The translations under genes were made by a program, and so were the position numbers. This document shows, piece by piece, positions 17,674-25,299 of a stretch of DNA of 64,000 nucleotides. The notes beneath the pieces were generated by a model that saw only the letters and a program-made list of their open reading frames with translations, was not told where the DNA came from and searched no databases. This stretch comes from Spirosoma sp. KCTC 42546 (GTDB lineage Bacteria; Bacteroidota; Bacteroidia; Cytophagales; Spirosomataceae), in the NCBI RefSeq assembly GCF_006965485.1, contig NZ_CP041360.1, positions 1,178,001 through 1,242,000 of the forward strand, given 5' to 3'. How positions within the stretch are numbered: position 1 is the first letter of the stretch; each line of letters begins with the position of its first letter.

Positions 17674-17714
17674 GGGAGCACGGAGTCAGAAACCCCGCCC
17701 GTCTCCGTGCCCCC
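17674..17714. terminator. convergent hairpin between GH43 gene and permease 1
   Basis: Arms 17674-17685 and 17703-17714 pair at 11 of 12 positions. The hairpin lies between convergent stop codons at 17652 and 17731. The 13-base string at 17671-17683 (gccgggagcacgg) recurs exactly at 30838-30850. Confidence 0.55.
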
Positions 17715-17730
17715 CGCTCCAAGCTCCACG

Positions 17731-20181
17731 CTATTCAGAGCGCAAACTTTTCACCGGATTCATCAACGCGGCTTTGATACTCTGGAAACTCACCGTTAAT
17801 AGGGCAATCAGCACGGTCAGTATGCCCGCCAGCGCGAATACCCACCAGCTAATCGTAATTTTGTACGCAAAGCCTGCCAGCCATTTGGTCATGGCCCACC
17901 ACGCCAGGGGCGAGGCAATGACCAGCGCCACCAGCACCAGGATAACGAAGTCTTTCGATAACAGGCCAACCAGGCTGGATACCGATGCGCCCAGTACTTT
18001 CCGAATGCCGATTTCCTTCGTTTTTTGCTGCGTTACCAGCGATACCAATCCGTATAAACCCAGGCAGGAAATCAGGATGGCCAATCCGGCAAAGTAGCCG
18101 ATGAGCTTGCTTAACCGCTGTTCACGCTCGTAGAGTTGGGCAAGGCGTTCATCGAGAAACTGATAGCTAAAGCCTTTTTCGGGAAAGTATTTATCCCATT
18201 CCTGCTGAATGAATTTCAGGGTTTTCGCTTTATCCTGCGCTTGTATTTTAATGGAGAAGAGCGATAAGCGGGGTTGATCAACGGAGAATAATGTGCCTTC
18301 AATAGGATCCAGCAACGACTGATTGTGAAAATCCTTCAGGACCCCCACAATTTTGCCCTCTTTCCCTTCCAGATTCACCGATTTGCCCAGCGCTGCCGAC
18401 GACGACTTCCAGCCCAGTTGCTTGACGCCCGTTTCATTGATCAGAAATGCCGCCGTTTTATCCGTCGGGTAGGCTTCCGAAAAATCCCGGCCCGCCACAA
18501 ATGTCAGCCCGTACGTCTGGGCGAAATTATGGTCGATGCCGACAGAGCCAATAAACATGTTCTCATCAGGCCTATGCCCTTCGGGAATTACATTCCGTCG
18601 GATGGAGCCGTCGCCCATGGGTCGGTTAGAGAGCGTAACCTGCTGAATATGCGGGTTGTTGAGCAGGATTTCCTTGAATGTTTTTAGGCGTAGGTACGTA
18701 CTGTCGTTTCGGTTTGCGAATACATTGGTGATTTTATCACTACGCGTATTGGCCATGATCATAAACGATTTGTCGAATCCTAGTGGCCGATTCTGCATAT
18801 AATCGAGTTGCTGAAACGATACCAGCGTTCCGATAATCAGGGCAATAGACGCTACGAACTGCACCCCCAGCAACACCTGCCGAACGACCCCTCCTTTAGC
18901 CTTACCGCTCACAAAACTGCCTTTCAGGGTGGCAATAGGCTGGAAGCCGGAGACGAAAAAGGCCGGGTAACTACCCGATAATATACCCGTTAGCAAAGCG
19001 ACGCCAATGAAAAGCACAATTAACCCGATGTCGGATAAAAAATAGTTCATGCTGATCGACTTGCCCGTCAGGTTATTCAGGACGGGCAAGAGCGCGCCAA
19101 TAAGCAGGAACGAGAAGACTAACGCAATGAGGCTTAATAGGATCGACTCGCCCAGGAACTGCGCAATCAGTTGTTGTTTATCACTGCCTAACACTTTTCG
19201 GATACCGACTTCCTTTGCCCGTTTTAGTGATCGTGCCGTTGACAGGTTCACAAAGTTGATGCAGGCAATTAAGAGTGTCATCAAGGCAATGCCAATGAAA
19301 ACATAGAGATACGTCATACTGCCCGACGGCTCTGGCGTAGCCTGCGCTTCAGACCGAAGATGGATATCCCGAAGTGGTTCCAGTTTGTACACTATGTCTT
19401 TGGCAAACTGCTTGTTGGCATAGGTCAGCAGAAACTTCGGGAAGCGGGCATTAACCGTTTCGGGCGAACGTCCGGGCCGAAGCAACACATAGGTATACCC
19501 ATGCGAGATTACCCAGTTCTGGGGGAGATTCTGGCGGGCGGCCTCACTTTCAGTCGCATACATCGTCTCATAATTCGCCAGCAAGTCGAGGTGAATGTGC
19601 GAGTTGTCGGGAAGCCGATCCACCACACCCGTTACCCGCAACGGATACTTGCCTTCGTATAGCAGCGTTTTACCCAGTGGATTCTGCCTGCCGAAATACT
19701 TGGCGGCTATCTCATCGGTAATTACCACGGTAAACTTGTCACGCAGGGCCGTACTCGGATTGCCTTGCCGAAAATGAAAGCTGAAAATGTTGAGCAGGGT
19801 GGAATCGCCGAAGAAGAACCGTTCCTCATCGTACTTGATAGGGTGCTCCTGGCGCTGGCTGAGTACTTCAATCGTGGCATTGCTCCGATATAAGCGAGCC
19901 GACGTTTCGATTTCTGAAAAGTTAGCGGGCAGTAAGGGCGATGCGGGCGGAGGAGTCAGCGCCAGCGGTTGTTCCAAACCCGCAAACTTGGGCAGGTACG
20001 TGAGCCGATAAATTCGGTCGTATTTCTGCTGGAAGGTGTCGTAGCTGAGTTCGTGCCGAACAAACAGCAGAATCAGAAAGCAACAGGTCAACCCAACCGT
20101 TAACCCGACGATGTTGATCAGCGAAAACCCCTTCTGCCGAAGCAGGTTTCGATAGGCGATTTTGAGGTAGTTGAAAAACAT
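17731..20181 (-). CDS. FtsX/MacB-type ABC transporter permease (cluster member 1)
   Basis: The 816 residues form a fused two-half permease: TM1 (~22-41), a MacB_PCD-like periplasmic domain (~45-285), three TM segments (~290-430), a further TM and second periplasmic domain (~435-670), and a last three-TM FtsX domain (~690-805). Cytoplasmic coupling loops KEVGIRKVLGS (~322) and KEIGIRKVLGAS (~720) are where such permeases contact their ATPase. The C-terminus is MNPVKSLRSE. Proteins of this class couple ATP hydrolysis to periplasmic work such as efflux or lipoprotein handling and do not themselves hydrolyse ATP. It is the most distal gene of the nine-permease series, whose only ATPase is at 41580-42257. 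The substrate is unknown. Confidence 0.93.
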   Translation of the reverse strand: MFFNYLKIAYRNLLRQKGFSLINIVGLTVGLTCCFLILLFVRHELSYDTFQQKYDRIYRLTYLPKFAGLEQPLALTPPPASPLLPANFSEIETSARLYRSNATIEVLSQRQEHPIKYDEERFFFGDSTLLNIFSFHFRQGNPSTALRDKFTVVITDEIAAKYFGRQNPLGKTLLYEGKYPLRVTGVVDRLPDNSHIHLDLLANYETMYATESEAARQNLPQNWVISHGYTYVLLRPGRSPETVNARFPKFLLTYANKQFAKDIVYKLEPLRDIHLRSEAQATPEPSGSMTYLYVFIGIALMTLLIACINFVNLSTARSLKRAKEVGIRKVLGSDKQQLIAQFLGESILLSLIALVFSFLLIGALLPVLNNLTGKSISMNYFLSDIGLIVLFIGVALLTGILSGSYPAFFVSGFQPIATLKGSFVSGKAKGGVVRQVLLGVQFVASIALIIGTLVSFQQLDYMQNRPLGFDKSFMIMANTRSDKITNVFANRNDSTYLRLKTFKEILLNNPHIQQVTLSNRPMGDGSIRRNVIPEGHRPDENMFIGSVGIDHNFAQTYGLTFVAGRDFSEAYPTDKTAAFLINETGVKQLGWKSSSAALGKSVNLEGKEGKIVGVLKDFHNQSLLDPIEGTLFSVDQPRLSLFSIKIQAQDKAKTLKFIQQEWDKYFPEKGFSYQFLDERLAQLYEREQRLSKLIGYFAGLAILISCLGLYGLVSLVTQQKTKEIGIRKVLGASVSSLVGLLSKDFVILVLVALVIASPLAWWAMTKWLAGFAYKITISWWVFALAGILTVLIALLTVSFQSIKAALMNPVKSLRSE

Positions 20182-20203
20182 GGTTTAAGAAATAGTCATT
20201 AAT

Positions 20204-20277
20204 TGTCATTACTAGTCAGTTATCGTCATTAGTTGACATTTACGGCATGTGATGACGATAACTGACTAGTAATGACA
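20204..20277. repeat. 26-bp perfect palindrome built from 10-bp-phased GTCATT units
   Basis: Arms 20204-20229 and 20252-20277 are perfect 26-base complements with a 22-base loop. Within and beside them, GTCATT-like hexamers start at 20195, 20205, 20215, 20225 and 20235, and complementary TGAC units recur at 10-base spacing on the other arm. It fills the gap between permeases 2 and 1. The same unit recurs at 46081-46203. Confidence 0.85.
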
Positions 20278-20284
20278 GCTATAC

Positions 20285-22654
20285 TTAGTCGTTGTTTTTA
20301 AGGACGTTTGATAGCTGAACATTTGCCATTTTCCAGCTCTGCGTGCCTACGGCGATGGCTGCCGTGATGAAAACGACCGTATTGGCCAGAAAGAACCACC
20401 CGATACCCGGCTGGAATGAACCCGTAAATTCCTGGGTGTTCTGGAGCAATAACTTGATGCCCAAAAAGCAAAGCACATTGGCCAGGAGTCCGGCAATCGA
20501 CAATAAAAGCAGGAATTCACGGTTGACCAGCAAAACGATCTGGGCAATTGTCGCCCCCAGCATTTTTCGTACGCCCACCTCTTTCATCCGTCTGGAAAAA
20601 TGCTGAGCCGCTAATCCATACAGCCCCATGCAGGCAATCAGCAACGCCAGTCCGGCCAGATAGCCAAAACCGTTGGACAGGTTTTGAAACGTGGTGTTAA
20701 AGCCATCGAACACATCTTTCTGGTAAAAATGAGAAGCCGTCGTGTTTGGGAATTTAGCCTGCCAGATTTGTTCCAGATTGGCTACTACCTTGGGGCCGCT
20801 TCCCGGATCGAATCGGGCAACTAAGTAGCTAAACATAGGCGGCTGGGCAGCGAAAAAAATGGCCGGGCGTGCTGCGCCAGAACCCATTAATTTGAAATCC
20901 TTGACGACTCCGGCAATCGTAACTAACTTCTTATCTACCCGTATCGACTTACCAACGGCGGCATCTTTCCAGTTGTGCTTCTGTACAAACGACTCATTGA
21001 CAATGACCGATTCGGTGTTTTCGGCGACACGGTTGTTTTCGAAGAAATGGCCCGACGCCAGGTTGAGCCCCATTGCGTCAAAATAATCGGGGCCAACGTT
21101 GTACTGAAGCACGTTTTCCTGCATATCGCCCAGGTAGATTGTTGCCCGGCCTACTGATTCGCCAACGTGGTTTTCGGCACCCGCAATCGTCCTGACGGAT
21201 GGGTTTCGGGCCAGCTCATTTTTGACGATGGTAAACTGGGTGCTATCGGTCAGGCGAAGGACCAGCGTTTGATCGGGATTGTAGCCCCAATCGAGGTTTT
21301 TCCACTGCACACCGGCACTCGTCAGGACAACCCCCAGAATAACCGACATAAATGCCAGCACAAATTGCGCAACCAACAGCGCCCGGCTGAACGTGTTTTT
21401 GGTGCCAAACTTCAGCTTCCCCGCCAGGACAGCAATGGGCCTGAAGGCGGAAACATACAAGGCCGGATACGCCCCCGACGCAATGGCCGTAAACGCTAAC
21501 AGGCCAGCCAGAAAACCCCACAAAGGCAAGTTTTGACCAAAGGAGATCGATATGCTCATGACCATCAGGTCATTAAACAGGGGAACCAGAAATGCGGTGG
21601 TGATAACCAATGCCAGCAACAGAGCCACAAAACAAAGCAGCAGATTTTCGGTCATGAACTGGGCAATCAATTGCTGGCGCGTACCACCCATCACCTTGCG
21701 TACACCAATTTCTTTTAATCGCTGGGTTGCCGCTCCCAGCGAGATATTGACGTAGTTGAAACACGACAAGCCCATCATGATCAGGGCGATAGCCGAAAAC
21801 AGGACCGTCGTGATTGGGTGGTTGGCTTCGGCCGGACGGCGGTTCACCTCGTAGGCATTCGGGGCCGGATCGCGGAGATTATCGAAGATGAACGATTTAA
21901 TGGGATTCTCCCGGTTCCTGGAATTATACAACGCCACATACCGACCCATTTGCCCAGCCAGCGACTTTACATCGGTTTTTTCCTTAAGCTCAATGAACAC
22001 GCCATAGATGTGAGAGGACCAATCCTGATTCTTCAGCGACGCGTGAACGGGATGATAGCCGGTCAGCAGGTCGAAGGCAAAGCCGGTATTGTTCGGGAAT
22101 TTCTCGGCCACGCCCTGCACGATGAACTGGTTTTGTTCCCGCTCACCCGTAACGATGGCAAAGGATTGCCCGATTGGAATCTGGTTCGGGAAGTACTTCT
22201 CCGCCATTTCGCTGCTGAGAATGATAGCATTCGGATCGGCCAGCGCTGCCGGGTTTCCGTACTTCAGCGGGAACGTGAACAGTTGGAAAAAGTTGGCATC
22301 CGCATAGGTAATCGTTTCGTCGAACAGATTTTCCTTACGAACCACTTGTACCCCTTCCCGCTGGACGCGAACCGCCCGTTTCACCTGAGGAAAGTCAGTA
22401 GCCAAAGCGGCAGCAATGGGAGCCGGGGCATTGCCGTATACCTGCGTTTCCTTATTGACTTCCATCGTGTATTCTACCATGAAAATCCGATCGCCGTTGA
22501 CATGGAAATTATCCAGCGTCCAGAAGTTTTTCAGAATTAAAAAAACGGCGATGCTACACGCAACCGCAATAGATAATCCAACAATGTTGATAAACGACGT
22601 TACCCGGTTAGTAACCAGATTCCGCCAGGCGAGAATGATATAGTTTTTTAGCAT
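20285..22654 (-). CDS. FtsX/MacB-type permease, divergent member (cluster member 2)
   Basis: At 789 residues this is the odd one out of the nine. It starts MLKNYIILAWRNLVTNR, keeps both coupling loops (KEIGVRKVMGG at ~314 and KEVGVRKMLGA at ~690) and the TM pattern, but its last ~80 residues differ from the others and it ends VQLSNVLKNND instead of MNPVKSLxSE. The second loop has RRMKEVG in place of the usual RTKEIG. It may therefore come from a separate permease lineage or handle another substrate. Its leader lies in the purine/pyrimidine hairpin at 22664-22776; its 3' side adjoins the GTCATT palindrome. Confidence 0.92.
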   Translation of the reverse strand: MLKNYIILAWRNLVTNRVTSFINIVGLSIAVACSIAVFLILKNFWTLDNFHVNGDRIFMVEYTMEVNKETQVYGNAPAPIAAALATDFPQVKRAVRVQREGVQVVRKENLFDETITYADANFFQLFTFPLKYGNPAALADPNAIILSSEMAEKYFPNQIPIGQSFAIVTGEREQNQFIVQGVAEKFPNNTGFAFDLLTGYHPVHASLKNQDWSSHIYGVFIELKEKTDVKSLAGQMGRYVALYNSRNRENPIKSFIFDNLRDPAPNAYEVNRRPAEANHPITTVLFSAIALIMMGLSCFNYVNISLGAATQRLKEIGVRKVMGGTRQQLIAQFMTENLLLCFVALLLALVITTAFLVPLFNDLMVMSISISFGQNLPLWGFLAGLLAFTAIASGAYPALYVSAFRPIAVLAGKLKFGTKNTFSRALLVAQFVLAFMSVILGVVLTSAGVQWKNLDWGYNPDQTLVLRLTDSTQFTIVKNELARNPSVRTIAGAENHVGESVGRATIYLGDMQENVLQYNVGPDYFDAMGLNLASGHFFENNRVAENTESVIVNESFVQKHNWKDAAVGKSIRVDKKLVTIAGVVKDFKLMGSGAARPAIFFAAQPPMFSYLVARFDPGSGPKVVANLEQIWQAKFPNTTASHFYQKDVFDGFNTTFQNLSNGFGYLAGLALLIACMGLYGLAAQHFSRRMKEVGVRKMLGATIAQIVLLVNREFLLLLSIAGLLANVLCFLGIKLLLQNTQEFTGSFQPGIGWFFLANTVVFITAAIAVGTQSWKMANVQLSNVLKNND

Positions 22655-22663
22655 AGTAAGGGG

Positions 22664-22776
22664 GAGAAAAGGGAGGAAGGAGGAGGGGAGGAAAGGCGGG
22701 CCGCCATCGCGGAAGAGTAGGATAAAAAGTGAACGTTCTAGTTCCTTCCTCCCTCTCCTCCTTCCTCCCTTTTCTC
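22664..22776. repeat. purine/pyrimidine inverted repeat between permeases 3 and 2
   Basis: Arms 22664-22684 (gagaaaagggaggaaggagga) and 22756-22776 are perfect 21-base complements, with further partial pairing inside. The loop carries the GC-rich element at 22695-22712. In the transcript the purine arm directly follows the stop of permease 3 and the pyrimidine arm directly precedes the start of permease 2. Confidence 0.8.
22695..22712 (-). repeat. GC-rich element (copy 1)
   Basis: On the minus strand it reads ccgcgatggcggcccgcc. It is a near copy, in opposite orientation, of the elements at 27815-27833 and 30882-30900. Confidence 0.6.
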
Positions 22777-22781
22777 CCTCT

Positions 22782-25184
22782 TTATTCCGTTTTTAAACTC
22801 TTCACTGGATTCATCAACGCGGCTTTGATACTCTGGAAACTCACCGTTAACAACGCTACACCCACGGCCAGCAGGCCCGCCAGGGCGAACATCCACCATT
22901 CGATGTCGATTTTATAGGCGAAGTCCTGCAACCACTGATTCATGCCATACCAGGCGAGGGGTGAGGCAATCAGGATTGCGACGAATACAAGTTTCAGGAA
23001 GTCTTTGGAGAGCAGGCCCACAATGCTGAATACCGAAGCCCCCAGCACTTTCCGAACGCCGATTTCTTTGGTCCGTTGTTCGGCCGTGAAGGCGGCTAAG
23101 CCAAACAAGCCCAAACAGGCAATCAGGATGGCCAGGGCCGAGAACACGAATACGACCTGGGCGGTACGTTGCTCAGATCTGTATAGCGTGTTCAGGAAAT
23201 CATCCAGGAAGGTGAATTCAAAGGCCGAATCGGACATGTCTTTCTGGAAAACGCCTTCCAGTTGCCGCATGGTTTCGGGCAAATGAGCCGTCTTGGTTTT
23301 GACAAGCAGATAGGGTCGCGACTCCGTATCGGCATTGTGGAATGCGTAGGCACCAATGGGCATGTGGAGCGATTCGAAATGGAAATCCTCAACAACTCCC
23401 ACAATCTCGGCCCGGTCCCACCCGAACAGATTATGCGCTTTCTGCCCAATCGCTTTTTGGGGTGTGTAGCCTAAATACTGAACCGCCGTTTTGTTCAGTA
23501 CCACCTGTACCGTTGTGTCTTTAGGATCTTTTACGTCAGAAAAAGCGCGGCCTGCCAGCAGTTTTAAGCCCAGCACATTAATAAAGTCACTCCCGACCCG
23601 GTTCGTCCGAATGGCCATGCCATCGCTTGCGTTGTTGCTGTTCTTGTCTGATTTAGTGATCGTTCGGCCACTGCCCCCATAGCCGGGGAAAGCCTGCGCC
23701 CGGCAAACATCAACAACATTACTCAGGCTTCGATAGTCGTTCATCAGGGCATCGATCTGCGTTTTGTCCTTTGCCGCCGAGGTCATGATGGCCAGCACCT
23801 GCGTGGGTTCATAGCCCAATTTCTGCGACTGAATAAACTGCAACTGCTGGTAGAAAATGAACGTACTCACCATCAGCACGACCGAGGCCGTGAACTGAAT
23901 AACCACCAGCGACCGCCGGAATAAACCCGCCCCCGACTGGTTTCGGAAGGTGGTGCTGAGCAGGTATTTGGGCGAAAATGACGACAGGTAAAAGGCTGGA
24001 TAAGAGCCTGCAATAAGGGTAATGAGTAACCCAATGAGCAGCAGGCCACCCACTACTTCGGGCGATATTAGGGCCTGAAAGGGTAATTGCTTGCCGGTTA
24101 GCTGGTTGAATAAGGGTAAACTAAGCGACACTAAGACGATGGCCAGTACCAGCGCGATCGACATCATTAACCCTGTTTCGAGGTAGAAACGGCTGATCAG
24201 TTGCTGCATCGTTGCGCCGACGGTTTTAATAACGCCCACCTCGCGAAAACGAATCTGCGCCTTGGCCGTGGCTAGATTCATGTAGTTGATGGACGCAATC
24301 AGCAGGATGACGATGGCCAGAATCAGGAGAATTTTAACCTGCTGAAAATCGCCGATGCGGGTGGTATTGGCATTGGTAATATCCGCCGAATGCAGGTGAA
24401 TGTCGGTGAGGGGTTGGAGGCCGAGCGTGAAATATTGATTGTCTTTGGGTACGTTTTTATTTAGAACGACCGCCATTTGCTGTTCCACCTGAGCGTGGTT
24501 AGCCTGCGGAGTGAGCAGCAGATAGGTTTCAAAACTGGCGTTGTCCCAGGTTGGATTCTTTGCCCAGCGTACACTACTGAACGACCCGATCATGTCGGCA
24601 TCCAGCGTCGAGGTACCTGGAAAATTCGCGTAAACACCCGTCACTTCCAGCGTATCCTTGTTGTCGACATTCAGGATTTTGCCGATTGGATTTTCGGTGC
24701 CAAAATAGCGGTCGGCGGCTGCCTGACTGAGCACAACCTTACGTGGTCCATCGAGCGCTGTTTTGGGGTTTCCTTTCAATAAACCAATATCGAACACATC
24801 GAACAGGCTATTGTCGGCCCAGTAGAAGTTCTTCTCAGCAAATTTCTTCTCGCCTGAGTTCACGAAAGCGGTCTGCCCGTAATTATGGCGGAGTAGCCGT
24901 ACCTGCTGCGCTACAGTCGGGATGTCGGCTTTCAGCGCCGGTCCAACGGCATTGGGCGAGTTGGCCCATTTCATGGTTTTTCCATCGAAGGAAACCGTTG
25001 CTTTGACCCGATAAATCCGGTCGGCATTCGTATGGTATTTGTCGAACTGAAGTTCGTCTTTTACATACAACATCAGCAGCAGGGCCACGGCTAGGCCCGT
25101 TGCCAGGCCAACTAAATTCAGGAACGTAAACAGGCGGTTTTTCAGAAGCCCCCGCCAGGCGATTTTGAGGTAGTTTGTTAACAT
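22782..25184 (-). CDS. FtsX/MacB-type ABC transporter permease (cluster member 3)
   Basis: The 800-residue protein starts MLTNYLKIAWRGLLKNR and ends MNPVKSLKTE. Its first coupling loop is the most degenerate of the set: REVGVIKTVGA at ~314, where Ile-Lys-Thr replaces Arg-Lys-Val. The second, KEIGVRKVLGAS at ~705, is canonical. That suggests the two halves contact the ATPase unequally (inference). The periplasmic parts lie at ~45-280 and ~450-660 and share little with neighbours, whereas the final FtsX domain is almost identical in type to members 5, 8 and 9. Confidence 0.93.
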   Translation of the reverse strand: MLTNYLKIAWRGLLKNRLFTFLNLVGLATGLAVALLLMLYVKDELQFDKYHTNADRIYRVKATVSFDGKTMKWANSPNAVGPALKADIPTVAQQVRLLRHNYGQTAFVNSGEKKFAEKNFYWADNSLFDVFDIGLLKGNPKTALDGPRKVVLSQAAADRYFGTENPIGKILNVDNKDTLEVTGVYANFPGTSTLDADMIGSFSSVRWAKNPTWDNASFETYLLLTPQANHAQVEQQMAVVLNKNVPKDNQYFTLGLQPLTDIHLHSADITNANTTRIGDFQQVKILLILAIVILLIASINYMNLATAKAQIRFREVGVIKTVGATMQQLISRFYLETGLMMSIALVLAIVLVSLSLPLFNQLTGKQLPFQALISPEVVGGLLLIGLLITLIAGSYPAFYLSSFSPKYLLSTTFRNQSGAGLFRRSLVVIQFTASVVLMVSTFIFYQQLQFIQSQKLGYEPTQVLAIMTSAAKDKTQIDALMNDYRSLSNVVDVCRAQAFPGYGGSGRTITKSDKNSNNASDGMAIRTNRVGSDFINVLGLKLLAGRAFSDVKDPKDTTVQVVLNKTAVQYLGYTPQKAIGQKAHNLFGWDRAEIVGVVEDFHFESLHMPIGAYAFHNADTESRPYLLVKTKTAHLPETMRQLEGVFQKDMSDSAFEFTFLDDFLNTLYRSEQRTAQVVFVFSALAILIACLGLFGLAAFTAEQRTKEIGVRKVLGASVFSIVGLLSKDFLKLVFVAILIASPLAWYGMNQWLQDFAYKIDIEWWMFALAGLLAVGVALLTVSFQSIKAALMNPVKSLKTE

Positions 25185-25209
25185 AAGAATTAGGGAAGAA
25201 GGAGGAGAG

Positions 25210-25299
25210 GGAGTAAAGGGAGGAGGGGGAGGAAAGGGGGAAAATAAGCTTTTGTTGTTTTTCCTTTTCTCCCTTTCTTCCCTCTCCTCCCTTTACTCC
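25210..25299. repeat. 35-bp purine/pyrimidine inverted repeat between permeases 4 and 3
   Basis: Arms 25210-25244 and 25265-25299 pair at 32 of 35 positions around a 20-base loop. The right arm overlaps the last two codons and stop of permease 4 (Ser-Glu-stop, GAGTAA on the minus strand), so the left arm is an inverted copy of a gene end. Confidence 0.85.

Noticed and set aside
21818..22540. 240-codon plus-strand frame
   Set aside because: Antisense to permease 2; the sequence has no domain features.
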